Below are positions 42,592-50,978 of a DNA stretch of 64,000 bases, piece by piece (within the stretch, counting starts at the first letter, position 1; each line of letters starts with the position of its first letter). This DNA is from AP-15 sp963790875 (GTDB lineage Bacteria; Pseudomonadota; Alphaproteobacteria; ATCC43930; CGMCC-115725), in contig CAWBQT010000016.1 in assembly GCA_963790875.1 (NCBI GenBank), positions 372,001 to 436,000 on the forward strand. Reading direction: 5' to 3'. The translations under genes were made by a program, and so were the position numbers. The notes under the pieces are model-generated. The model saw nothing but the letters and a program-made list of their open reading frames with translations. It was not told where the DNA came from and made no database searches.

Positions 42592-43044
42592 TCACGGCCC
42601 GACCCCGAAGGTGAAATCGCCGTGGGTCGGGTGGGTGTCGACCGACACCACATGCCAGTGGACCGTGTAGGTGCCGGCCGGCAACTTCTTTAATGTCGCG
42701 CGCAGCTCGGACGGGTTGTTCGGGTCCACCGCGGCATCGCCGTTGTCGACACGATTGCCCGAATTGTCGGTCACGGTCACCTTGCTGAAGGCCGGCTCCA
42801 GCTGCTGGGTGAACCACAGCCGGATATCGGGGGGCGAGGTCGGCAGCGTGCTGCCGACCGCCGGTCGCGCGTGGTCGAGAAAGGCGTGCGCTGCGGCCTC
42901 GCCGGCCGGGACCGCGCAATACATCGCCATCGCAAAGGCGAGGCGAATGACTGCCGTGAGGCCGACGCAATGCGTACGCGCCGCGGAATTTTCGGCGAGG
43001 AGAACGGCGGCATGCCGGGCCGCCCGCCGGTGAACGGGATCCAT
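42592..43044 (-). CDS. copC: CopC-type periplasmic copper-binding protein
   Basis: 150 residues from ATG 43044 with GGGAG 6 bases upstream; the N-terminal extension to the hydrophobic core is longer than usual. After the signal segment (VIRLAFAMAMYCAVPAGEAA) the mature protein begins HAFLDHARPAVGSTL, where the N-terminal His is the Cu(II) ligand of CopC. Further ligands are in VHWHVVSVDTHPTHGDFTFG. The fold is the CopC/YobA beta-sandwich (PDIRLWFTQQLEPAFSKVTV). With PCuAC and CopD it forms a periplasm-to-inner-membrane copper route. Upstream on the same strand is a DUF2946 gene. Confidence 0.9.
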   Translation of the reverse strand: MDPVHRRAARHAAVLLAENSAARTHCVGLTAVIRLAFAMAMYCAVPAGEAAAHAFLDHARPAVGSTLPTSPPDIRLWFTQQLEPAFSKVTVTDNSGNRVDNGDAAVDPNNPSELRATLKKLPAGTYTVHWHVVSVDTHPTHGDFTFGVGP

Positions 43045-43123
43045 TTCACGACTCCCGGAGCGGGATTGGATGACGCTGGCGCCGCCCGCGCGCGGTCCGG
43101 CATACGCGACATCTGCGAGGTGG

Positions 43124-43540
43124 TCAGCCGAGCGGCGGTGCGCGGGAGCGATAGGCGACGGACCGGGCCGTCGCGTCTGTCGTGCCGTCGCGAAGCCGCG
43201 GCAACGGCAAAAAGCCGGCGGCGGGAAGCGGCAGCGGCGCGACGCTCGGGCCGGTGAAGGCGGCGTTCGCCGAGAGCGCCAGACAGAGCGAGCAGGCGCG
43301 GCAGGCTTTGCCATGCGCCGGCCGGTTCGCAGGCGCCCGCCCGCCCGTATTGACCGAAACCGCGTGGATCGGCGCTGCCGAACAGAGGCGAAAACCATCC
43401 TCCGGCGCGACCGCGTGCAAGATGTCGGCGGCGATCAGGATCGGCAACGCGGCATGCAGGTTGCACGCCAGCATGCCGAGCCAAATCGCCCAGCAGGCGC
43501 GCCCAAGCCTCGAAAGCCGCATCAAGGAGCGCCCTCGCAT
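43124..43540 (-). CDS. DUF2946-family copper-associated protein
   Basis: About 138 residues (ATG 43540; 43522 is an alternative). An N-terminal signal or membrane helix (ACWAIWLGMLACNLHAALPI) is followed by a short region with CSLCLAL-type cysteines (GKACRACSLCLALSANAAF). DUF2946 proteins are small exported proteins often next to copper or TonB genes; their role is unproven. Here it is the first gene of the run DUF2946-copC-pcuAC-copD fusion on the minus strand, with gaps of ~80 bases, indicating an operon. Confidence 0.7.
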   Translation of the reverse strand: MRGRSLMRLSRLGRACWAIWLGMLACNLHAALPILIAADILHAVAPEDGFRLCSAAPIHAVSVNTGGRAPANRPAHGKACRACSLCLALSANAAFTGPSVAPLPLPAAGFLPLPRLRDGTTDATARSVAYRSRAPPLG

Positions 43541-43777
43541 ACCCCCGGCCGGCGCGAGCTTAGAGGGAGAAGAATTCGCCGGCAATCCCTCGTCTCCCGC
43601 CTGCCCCCGGCTAAGCTAAGCTGGCTTTTCGGGAGGCCATGCCCGCGAGGCGAGGAGAGGGCCCCGTGGTTTCGCCGTTCGCGCGCGGCGTGGGCTCGCT
43701 GGACAATCTTCCGGGCGTTCTCTAGGTTTTATGAAAGGCGGAGCCGGGGGACGGCAGCCGCCTCGAGGCGGATAGCG

Positions 43778-44209
43778 ATGCGGCCATTGCGGCTGAGGGT
43801 CGGGGCGATCGCGGCCTGGTTCGGTGTCGTCGCGCTCGCCCTCTATGCGCTCGTGCCGATTCGCTTCGTATACGGCCTCGCTTTCGGTTTCGTCGATGCG
43901 CGCGAGTGCGGCCATTACGAGGGTCAGGCGGTCGCCCGGCAGGACCCAGGCTGGTGGGCGCTGGCGCTGCTGACCGGCTATGACGAGACCCGCGACCCGT
44001 CGCATGCCCACAAAGGACTGCACCCCGCCGCCGGTGCGATCTGCGGCGGCGTCGGCAGCCTCGCCGACTTTGTCCCGGCCGCGGCAACGGTGACGCCATC
44101 GCCGGTCCGCTTCGCCGAGCTCCGTCGCTCGCCTGTCGCGACCGAAAACCTGCCTTCCGGGACAGTTGCGGCCGCCTATTGGTCCCGCGCTCCACCAAGC
44201 CAAGGCTGA
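43778..44209 (+). CDS. Membrane-anchored or exported protein of unknown function, 143 aa
   Basis: Starts at ATG 43778. One hydrophobic segment (AAWFGVVALALYALVPIRFV) near the N-terminus is followed by CGHYEGQAVARQDPGWWALA and a Cys/His-containing middle (DPSHAHKGLHPAAGAICGGV). Scattered His and Cys plus the adjacent copper genes hint at a DUF2946-like copper-related protein, but I cannot confirm the family. Divergent from the DUF2946/copC operon (~240 bases between starts). A longer upstream frame is antisense shadow. Confidence 0.55.
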   Translation: MRPLRLRVGAIAAWFGVVALALYALVPIRFVYGLAFGFVDARECGHYEGQAVARQDPGWWALALLTGYDETRDPSHAHKGLHPAAGAICGGVGSLADFVPAAATVTPSPVRFAELRRSPVATENLPSGTVAAAYWSRAPPSQG

Positions 44210-44447
44210 TCGCCCCAGCTGAACCCGCCGGACCCGTTCCGCGATCTTGCGACTTTCCGCGATGCGGCTCGTGCGCCGCTTCGCCGTTTGACCGGCAACC
44301 GTCGGCAGCAAACCGGTAAGAACTTACACCAGTATCGCGTCACCGAATGCAAGATCATGCATTAAACAGGGTCGCGGAATCCGTTCAAAAAAAGACTTTA
44401 TTCGACCTTTAGGCAGGTGACCATTCCGTCAGTTTCGGAGTACTTCG

Positions 44448-45371
44448 ATGTCCCGCTGTTTCACTCGGGCTGCTGCAGCAGGCCTGATCGTTGCTGCGGT
44501 TCCCGCGGCAAAAGCCATGGCGCATGCGGTTTGCGGCGACCGCGTCTTCCCTGCCACGCTGATCATGGACGACCCGGGCGTCAACGACGAGCTGTCGCTG
44601 CCGACCATCCAGTACCTGCCGATCCCGGCCTCGAACGGAACGCCGTCGGGCTACAGCCTCGACTACGCTTGGGAATGGGACAAGACCGTCACCCGGGATT
44701 TGGGCTTTGCCTTCAACGACGACTATTTCACGCGGCGCGGCGCCGGTCAGAATCTCAACGGTTGGGACAATTTGACGATCACGCTGAAGGACCAGCCGCC
44801 CTGCGACGAGGCCCAGGAACTGATGTTCGCGTTTAGCGTGATCCGTGAATTCGCGCGGACCGGTTCTTCTCTGCTAGTCAATTCCGGTGTCATCGGCTCG
44901 GTCAGCAATACCGCGCCGACGATTTATTTTGGCAAGGGCTGGGGCAATCTGCCGATCGGATATTTTCGTCCGCTCGCCGTCACCGGCGAACTCGGCTATC
45001 AGATCTCCGACTCGCCGCCGACCAGCCCCGACCAATGGAACTACGCGGCGTCCCTGCAGTATTCGATGCCCTACCTGCAGCAGCACGTCAAGGCATTGAA
45101 TATACCTGCATTCTTTACGCATCTCGTGCCGCTCGTCGAGTTCGCGATGTCGACCCCGACGACCGGTCCGACGATCGGCACGATCGCGCCCGGCGTTCTT
45201 TATGAAGCCGCCACCTGGCAAGCCGGCGTCGAGGCGCTGATCCCGGCGAGTGCGGCGACCCGGCAGTTGCAAGGCACAGGGTTCATCGTCCAGTTTCACC
45301 TGTTCCTCGACGACATCTTCCCCGAAAGCCTCGGCAAGCCGCTGATCAACACAAATTTGTGGGAACATTAG
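44448..45371 (+). CDS. Exported protein of unknown function, 307 aa
   Basis: ATG 44448 with GGAG upstream. The signal peptide (FTRAAAAGLIVAAVPAAKAM) is cut before AHAVCGDRVFPATLIMDDPG. The mature protein has alternating aromatic/hydrophobic strands (GYSLDYAWEWDKTVTRDLGF, IYFGKGWGNLPIGYFRPLAV, QWNYAASLQYSMPYLQQHVK, GTGFIVQFHLFLDDIFPESL), as in small outer-membrane or periplasmic beta-rich proteins. It does not end in Phe. Function unknown; similar proteins appear beside copper-resistance genes in methylotrophs. The stop codon TAG is part of the TTAG target site into which IS701 copy 2 inserted, so the protein is intact but the original downstream DNA is displaced. Confidence 0.7.
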   Translation: MSRCFTRAAAAGLIVAAVPAAKAMAHAVCGDRVFPATLIMDDPGVNDELSLPTIQYLPIPASNGTPSGYSLDYAWEWDKTVTRDLGFAFNDDYFTRRGAGQNLNGWDNLTITLKDQPPCDEAQELMFAFSVIREFARTGSSLLVNSGVIGSVSNTAPTIYFGKGWGNLPIGYFRPLAVTGELGYQISDSPPTSPDQWNYAASLQYSMPYLQQHVKALNIPAFFTHLVPLVEFAMSTPTTGPTIGTIAPGVLYEAATWQAGVEALIPASAATRQLQGTGFIVQFHLFLDDIFPESLGKPLINTNLWEH

Positions 45372-47032
45372 TTTGACAGAGTCACACACAGTATATCTGT
45401 AGTTTATTTAGGATTTACATCTTTGCAGGCTGATGCGCGGAAGGGGTCGCGATACGCGGTTGATCGCGGTATCGCGATCGGATCGCCCCGCGTCGTCGTT
45501 CGTGTCGCTGGTTGATACGGCGCACCAAGGCATCGCGGCCTTCGGCTTTGCGCGGCAGGATCTCGCTGAGGATCTCAACAATGTCGCGCGACGTCAGCAG
45601 ATCGATTTCCGCATGATGCGCGGCGCGGCGCTCGGCGATAAACAGCATCGCCAACAGGACCATGGTCACATGGTGGTGCCACGCCCGCCAGCCGAGTACC
45701 TGATAGTCGGCCAGACCGCACTCGCTCTTGGCGTCCTCAAAGACCCGCTCGACCCAATAGCGCTGCCCTTGCATCTGGGCCAGGCGCAAAACCGGCGTAT
45801 CGGCCGGGGCGTTGCTCAGAGTGTATTTGATCGTGCCGGGCGATCCCACCTCGCGGCGCACGATCAGGTGCCAGGACCGCGGGTTGGCTTCCTCGCCGTC
45901 CCACACCCAGATCCGCCGACAGGCGATATCCACCCGCAACGGACCCCTGGTACTGTCGCGCAACGTCAAGCGTTGCCAATCTTCGGCGCGAAAGCTTTGT
46001 GCCACCTGCTCCGCCGTGTCGGCATGCGACGAGGCCTGCCGTTTCGTCGCCGGCCGCCCCTGTCCTGGCCGTCGGGTCGGCAAGCCAATCTCGGGCCGTT
46101 GCGTCCACACCGATTGCGTGCGCGGCACATCGGTAACAAACCCCTCCGCGGCATCATCCAGCGCGCGCAGAAAGGCCGGTTCCTTGCCATAACCGGCATC
46201 GACGCCGACCCACTGGAAACGCACCCCGCGAGCCCGCGCTGTCCGCACCAGATCCAGGGCCTGCTCGCTCTTCGACCTCAGTTGCCGCGCGGCCGGCGGA
46301 ACCCCGGCCCGCGCGCACCGCGCCTCATCCTCGACCCACTGGCGAGGCAGATACAGCCGCATATCGATCGGCACATTCTGTTGCCCATCCGACAAGACGG
46401 CGAATACCGCCACCTGACAGTTGTCGACCTTGCCCAGCCGCCCCGACCACTGACGGGCAACCCCAACCGAACGCTCGCCCTTTTTGAGGAAGCTGGTTTC
46501 GTCGATGATCAGACAACTTTCCGGCTTGCCGCCGACCAGCCTGTCTGCGTCGCAGGAGAGCTGCGCCAGCACCGCTTCGTGGTCCCACGGCGAGTTGCTG
46601 ATGAAATGCTGAAAGCGTTGCGGGCACGCCGCCTCGACCACCGCCCCCATCCCTTCAAACGTACACTCGCTGGCCTGCGCCAGACCTTGCAGGTAGCGTT
46701 CCGCCACCGCCGAATTGTCGCGGGCCCGAGTGGCAAAGAAACGCCGGTACCGTTCGGCAAAAGCCCCAAAGGCTCCGGCGATCCGCTCCACCAGTGATCC
46801 GGAAACTATCCTTCACAAATACAGAGACATGACGACCCGCTGTTTGCATCGCGCCGCCTCACTTCCTTACCTCTTGTCGTCGCCAAGGCCATATCCAAAC
46901 AGCCGTCTTGTCAACCACAACGCTCCGTGCCGCTCCGCAGTTCGCCCTCGCCCAAACTCCAGCCGGCTCGCGCCCGTCAGAGCGCCGAATCTTCTTCGCA
47001 CAAGCGGCCCAGCCGAATGTGACTTTTTCAAA
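45372..47032 (-). mobile_element. IS701-family insertion sequence, copy 2 (complete)
   Basis: 1661 bases. Terminal inverted repeats: left TTTGACAGAGTCACA, right (reverse complement) TTTGAAAAAGTCACA, 13 of 15 matching. A 4-base target duplication TTAG flanks it (45368-45371 and 47033-47036), the YTAR target type of IS701 elements. Apparently intact and potentially mobile. Confidence 0.92.
45415..46791 (-). CDS. IS701-family transposase, copy 2
   Basis: 458 residues, virtually identical to the protein at 37986-39362, with the same catalytic blocks (SCLIIDETSFLKKGERSVGV, QWVGVDAGYGKEPAFL, RYWVERVFEDAKSECGLADY). It sits inside a complete element with both inverted repeats and a TTAG duplication. 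High identity between copies implies recent transposition. Confidence 0.94.
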   Translation of the reverse strand: MERIAGAFGAFAERYRRFFATRARDNSAVAERYLQGLAQASECTFEGMGAVVEAACPQRFQHFISNSPWDHEAVLAQLSCDADRLVGGKPESCLIIDETSFLKKGERSVGVARQWSGRLGKVDNCQVAVFAVLSDGQQNVPIDMRLYLPRQWVEDEARCARAGVPPAARQLRSKSEQALDLVRTARARGVRFQWVGVDAGYGKEPAFLRALDDAAEGFVTDVPRTQSVWTQRPEIGLPTRRPGQGRPATKRQASSHADTAEQVAQSFRAEDWQRLTLRDSTRGPLRVDIACRRIWVWDGEEANPRSWHLIVRREVGSPGTIKYTLSNAPADTPVLRLAQMQGQRYWVERVFEDAKSECGLADYQVLGWRAWHHHVTMVLLAMLFIAERRAAHHAEIDLLTSRDIVEILSEILPRKAEGRDALVRRINQRHERRRGAIRSRYRDQPRIATPSAHQPAKM

Positions 47033-47131
47033 TTAGCGCGGCCTTCGCCGCTTATCTGATGATCAAGAAATTTCTGGACGCTGCCGGCCGCGCCTTGCAG
47101 CCGGATGGGGAGGACGCCGAGTGCCTGGCCG

Positions 47132-47986
47132 TTAGCGATAGGCGAGGCACCAACCTGTCCCGCGTAGCCAGCAATCCTCCGGCGGCACGTCGTCGCGTCG
47201 GTAAAGCCGGGTCACCTCGTGCACCCGTCCGTTCTCGAACGCGGTAGCGAGCGCAGTCCCGGATTCCGTATCACGCATCCCTTCGCATGGAAAAATCGCG
47301 ACACCCGAAATCCGCCGCGCCAGAAACTCGTGGTTTCGACGCTCGATGCGAAACACCGCACCCTGCCGTATATCGCCGGCCGGAAACTCGGCAGCGGTCA
47401 GCGGCAGGATCAGCCGCCCGCCCTCGACGAGCCGATCAAGCCATGTCTCCGCCGGCTTGGTCGCGCCGGCATTGACATAGATGATGTCCGCGCTGTCGAA
47501 CGCGACGCGTGCGCCATCGCCCGACACAACCCGGATATTGCTTGCTCCGGCGAAATTTGCAGCAAGCCGCGCGGCCAGCCCGGAATCAAATTCAATCGCC
47601 GTCACCTTGCCGCGGCGACCGACCAGACGGTGCAATATAGCCGTGTAGTAGCCGACCCCGGCACCGACATGCACGGCATGCTCGCCCGCCCTCGGCGCGG
47701 CGCTGGCGATCAGCGCCGCGTGCAATGATGGCTGACCGTTGTTGAGGTTGCGCTCTGGAATGATGCCGACCACCACGTCGTCGTAGAGGTACACGGGGTT
47801 CCGGGTCGGGGTCGGCACATAACCGCGATCCCATCGCACGATTTGCCAAGGGCCGCGCCCGAGAAAGTCCTCGCGCTTAACCGAGGCAAAGGCTGCCTCG
47901 ACGCGCCGGTCGGACACTCCGAAGCCCGCCATGATCTGCTTGGCATAGGCGCGGCGGATGATTTCGAGCTCGGCGTCGCGATCCAT
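47132..47986 (-). CDS. Protein-L-isoaspartate O-methyltransferase-like protein
   Basis: 284 residues. N-terminal helix and PCMT lead (RRVEAAFASVKREDFLGRGP), then the SAM-binding block EHAVHVGAGVGYYTAILHRL, acidic strand GKVTAIEFDSGLAARLAANF, and RVVSGDGARVAFDSADIIYV. The usual motif I (GxGxGY) is present as GAGVGY. Canonical PCMT is ~210 residues; this longer form has an extra C-terminal ~70 residues (VAIFPCEGMRDTESGTALAT). It probably repairs isoaspartate in damaged proteins, but relatives of this length are not well characterised. It converges with nothing nearby; IS701 copy 2 ends ~100 bases downstream. Confidence 0.82.
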   Translation of the reverse strand: MDRDAELEIIRRAYAKQIMAGFGVSDRRVEAAFASVKREDFLGRGPWQIVRWDRGYVPTPTRNPVYLYDDVVVGIIPERNLNNGQPSLHAALIASAAPRAGEHAVHVGAGVGYYTAILHRLVGRRGKVTAIEFDSGLAARLAANFAGASNIRVVSGDGARVAFDSADIIYVNAGATKPAETWLDRLVEGGRLILPLTAAEFPAGDIRQGAVFRIERRNHEFLARRISGVAIFPCEGMRDTESGTALATAFENGRVHEVTRLYRRDDVPPEDCWLRGTGWCLAYR

Positions 47987-48085
47987 ATCTGGGCGTCCAA
48001 GGCTGAGGAAGCCGTCTCACCACGATAGCCGGTTTCAAAAAAGCTGGTGTCAAAGACGGAGCGCGTCACCGGCATCGTGCGCAAA

Positions 48086-49168
48086 TCAAGGCTTCTGCAA
48101 CACACCCCGTTCGTACCACCCTCGCGTCCTTAGCACGATCCGCACGACCGAGAGCATCACCGGCACTTCAACGAGCACACCCACCACGGTCGCGAGCGCG
48201 GCACCGGATTGGAAGCCAAACAGAGCGATCGCCGCCGCAACGGCCAGCTCGAAGAAATTGGACGCGCCGATCAGCGCCGACGGGCAAGCGACGTTGTGCG
48301 GGACGTGGAGCGCCCGGTTGAGCGCATAAGCAATGCCGGCGTTGAGGTAGACCTAAATCACGATCGGCACCGCCAGTAGAGCGATAATCAGCGGTTGCTT
48401 GACGATCCGCTCGCCCTGGAAACCGAACAGCAGCACAAGAGTCGCCAGCAGGGCGAGGAGTGAAACCGGCTGAAGGGTACGCAGGGTTTGCGCGAGGGCC
48501 GCATCGCCGCCGCGCGCCAGCAGCGACCGCCGCCAGAGCTGGGCCGCGAATACCGGCACGACGATGTAGAGGACGACCGACAGGAACAAGGTCGTCCACG
48601 GCACGGTAATCGAGGACAGGCCGAGCAGCAGCGCGACGATCGGCGCGAAGGCGAAGACCATGATCGTGTCGTTGAGCGCGACCTGGGTCAGGGTGAAGTT
48701 CGGCTCTCCGTCCGTCAGGTTCGACCACACAAACACCATGGCCGTGCAAGGTGCGGCGGCGAGCAGGATCAAGCCGCCGATATAGCCGTCGATCTGGCCC
48801 GCCGGCAGCCACGGGCGGAAAATCGAGCCGATAAACAGCCAGCCGAGTAAGGCCATGCTGAACGGCTTGGCCAGCCAGTTGATGCCGACGGTCACGGCGA
48901 TCCCGCGCCATTGCTCGGCGACGCGATGCAGGGCACCGAAATCGACCTTGAGCAGCATCGGCACGATCATCAGCCAGATCAGGACGGCGACCGGGATGTT
49001 GACCTCGGCCACGGTCATGCGGCCAAGCGCCTCGAAAGGCGCGGGCACCAGCCGGCCGAGCACGATGCCGGCCACGATGCAGAGCGCCACCCAGAGCGTC
49101 AGGTAACGCGCAAAGGTACCGAGCGCCGGCGTCGCGCGACGCCGGCTGATTTCAGTGACCGATGTCAT
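48086..49168 (-). pseudogene. arsB: ACR3-type arsenite efflux permease, interrupted by one in-frame TAG
   Basis: The frame covers a full ~360-codon ACR3 transporter with ten hydrophobic helices (CIVAGIVLGRLVPAPFEALG, VAVLIWLMIVPMLLKVDFGA, GGLILLAAAPCTAMVFVWSN with the conserved Cys). The only defect is TAG at 48353-48355 (PIVI-stop-VYLNAGIAYALN), where homologues have Gln. Downstream the frame is perfect to RGWYERGVLQKP. A single C-to-T change (CAG to TAG) explains it. The truncated 271-residue product would lack the last two or three helices. The 3' neighbour is arsC (4-base overlap), then arsM and arsR: an ars operon. Confidence 0.85.
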
Positions 49169-49687
49169 GGCAGCTCCAGTTTCGGGACCGCGCGGATGCG
49201 GCCGATCTCGTCAACGCCACGTTTGATCGCCATGCGGTCGAGCTTGTCGAATGGCAGGGCGACGAAAATCTTGATCCGGCTTTCGAGCGCGAGATAAGCG
49301 TCGCGGAATGCTTTGCGTTGCTCCGCCTCGCTGCCCTTGACGGCGGCCGGGTCGGAGATGCCCAATGGGCGGTCACCGGATTGCCGGGCCATAGCGGGCA
49401 GAGTTCGCCCGCCGCCTGGTCGCAGAGCGTAAAGACGAAATCCATCACCGGCGCGCCGAAGCTGGCAAATTCGTTCCAGCTCTTGCTGCGCATCCCTGAT
49501 GTCGGCAGATGGTGTCGTCCAATTCTTCGAGCGCGCCCGGATGCACGGCACCTTTCGGGAAGCTGCCGGCGCTGTAGCCGTTGAACCGGCCTTTGCCCCA
49601 ATGCTCGATCAGCACCTCGGCGAGGATGCTCCGCGCCGAGTTGCCGCTGCAGAGAAACAGAACGTCGTAAACGCGCCCGCCGTTCAT
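49165..49687 (-). pseudogene. arsC: Arsenate reductase ArsC (low-MW phosphatase type), two frameshifts
   Basis: The start at 49687 gives YDVLFLCSGNSARSILAEVL, the P-loop CxGNSARS of thioredoxin-linked arsenate reductases, and FNGYSAGSFPKGAVHPGALE. The frame then shifts to SKSWNEFASFGAPVMDFVFT and LCDQAAGELCPLWPG (the DxxC-type CysIII/IV region), and shifts again to KAFRDAYLALESRIKIFVAL ending near 49165. Two net indels disrupt it. All landmark parts are present, so the lesions may be recent. Lies between ACR3 and arsM in the ars operon. Confidence 0.8.
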
Positions 49688-49701
49688 GTCGGCCGTTCGG
49701 C

Positions 49702-50490
49702 TCAGGGCTTGCGGGCCTCGACCATGGCCGAGACGATGTGGTTTTCGATGTTCCGGCCGGGTGCCCAGGTCTTGATCAGCTCGCGACTTTCCGGGTTCGG
49801 CATGACGCGGACATCGATAAATCCAGCGCTCGCAAGCCAACTCTCGACACGCGCTGCGGGCGCAGCGCCGGCGATGCAGCCGCATAGCAAGGCAGGATCG
49901 GATTGCAGCTCGGCCGACAGTGGAGCGGTATTGATGATGTCGGACACAGTGAGCCGCCCGCCGGACTTGAGGACGCGGAAGGCTTCGCGGAACACCTGCT
50001 GCTTGTCGGGGACAAGGTTGATCACACAATTCGAGATCACGACATCGGCCGTGTTGTCGGCGATCGGCAGGTGCTCGAGTTCCCCGAGACGAAATTCGAC
50101 ATTGCCGGCACCGATGCGAGCGGCGTTGTCGCGCGCCTTTTTCAGCATCTCGTGGGTCATGTCGACGCCGATGACATGACCCATGTCGCCAACCTGTTGC
50201 GCCGCCAGGAAACAGTCGAACCCGGCGCCGCTGCCGAGATCGACCACGATTTCGCCGGGCTGCATCGCGGCAATTGCCTGCGGGTTGCCGCAGCCAAGTC
50301 CGAGATTGGCACCATCGGGAACCGCCGCCAACTCCGCTTCCGAATAGCCCATCCGCCGCGCTTTATCGTGCGCGGCAGCTTCTGGGCCGCAGCACGACGC
50401 CGGCTCGGGCGCGCAACAGCCGACCTCATTGGCTGTCGCGATACCGCGGTAGCGGGCGCGCACCATTTCCTTGACCTGGGCATCATCCAT
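49702..50490 (-). CDS. arsM: Arsenite S-adenosylmethionine methyltransferase
   Basis: 262 residues from ATG 50490. As(III)-binding cysteines are in EVGCCAPEPASCCGPEAAAH near the N-terminus and in PALLCGCIAGA further on. The SAM motif is EIVVDLGSGAGFDCFLAAQQ, followed by VIGVDMTHEMLKKARDNAAR and ADNTADVVISNCVINLVPDK (the Cys in SNCVINL is a conserved ArsM ligand). It methylates arsenite to volatile forms. Intact, unlike the adjacent arsC and ACR3, and 11 bases downstream of arsR, so co-transcribed and arsenite-inducible through ArsR. Confidence 0.95.
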   Translation of the reverse strand: MDDAQVKEMVRARYRGIATANEVGCCAPEPASCCGPEAAAHDKARRMGYSEAELAAVPDGANLGLGCGNPQAIAAMQPGEIVVDLGSGAGFDCFLAAQQVGDMGHVIGVDMTHEMLKKARDNAARIGAGNVEFRLGELEHLPIADNTADVVISNCVINLVPDKQQVFREAFRVLKSGGRLTVSDIINTAPLSAELQSDPALLCGCIAGAAPAARVESWLASAGFIDVRVMPNPESRELIKTWAPGRNIENHIVSAMVEARKP

Positions 50491-50501
50491 GATTCGTCTC
50501 C

Positions 50502-50861
50502 CTATGCGGCTGTAGTCTTTGATGTGCTGCCGGTGCAGCAACCGGCTGCCGGGTCGCACACCGGCGCACTGACGGCATCGCGCCCGCAGCAGTTTTCGGT
50601 GAGATAGGCCAAGAGCGCGTTCATCGCGCCGTACTCGGCCGAATAGATGAGCTGCCGGCTCAGGCGGCGCTGGGTAATGAGGCCGGCATGGACGAGCTGC
50701 GTCAGGTGGAACGAGAGCAGCGAAGGCTGAACGCCGAGGTGCTCGGCGATCGCGCCGGCCGGCAGCCCAGCCGGCCCGCAGGTGACGAGCAGGCGGAACA
50801 GCGCGAGCCGGGTTTCCTGGGCGAGCGCACCAAGGGCTGCGATCGCGCGTTTCTCATCCAT
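50502..50861 (-). CDS. arsR: ArsR-family arsenic-responsive repressor
   Basis: 119 residues. Winged helix: LAQETRLALFRLLVTCGPAG, LPAGAIAEHLGVQPSLLSFH, LTQLVHAGLITQRRLSRQLI. Instead of the ELCVCD site of E. coli ArsR, the cysteines are C-terminal (YLTENCCGRDAVSAPVCDPA, then AGCC), resembling the Acidithiobacillus-type As(III) site with a CC pair and one further Cys. It should repress its own operon (arsR-arsM-arsC-ACR3) and release on binding As(III). The stop is TAG at the family length. A palindromic site lies ~16 bases upstream of the start. Confidence 0.93.
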   Translation of the reverse strand: MDEKRAIAALGALAQETRLALFRLLVTCGPAGLPAGAIAEHLGVQPSLLSFHLTQLVHAGLITQRRLSRQLIYSAEYGAMNALLAYLTENCCGRDAVSAPVCDPAAGCCTGSTSKTTAA

Positions 50862-50876
50862 GCGAGAGTCCTATGC

Positions 50877-50893
50877 TTCAACGAACGTTCAAT
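50877..50893 (-). promoter_or_regulatory. Candidate ArsR operator
   Basis: TTCAACGAACGTTCAAT upstream of arsR contains the perfect 8-base palindrome GAACGTTC inside imperfect TTGAA arms. Position and the TTGAAC-type half-site suit ArsR-family operators and a divergent promoter region. Confidence 0.55.
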
Positions 50894-50978
50894 TATGTGG
50901 CATGGAGTTGCTCGTCAAGTCCTGGTTCAAAAATTGTTGAAACGACGTAACGTGCTGTTCGAAAACGAGGGGTGACGG

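Noticed and set aside
48353..48355. Possible pyrrolysine or amber-reassigned codon in ACR3
   Set aside because: TAG is used as an ordinary stop at the family length in katE and arsR, frameshifts are common in the same operon, and no pyrrolysine genes are seen; simple nonsense mutation is more likely.
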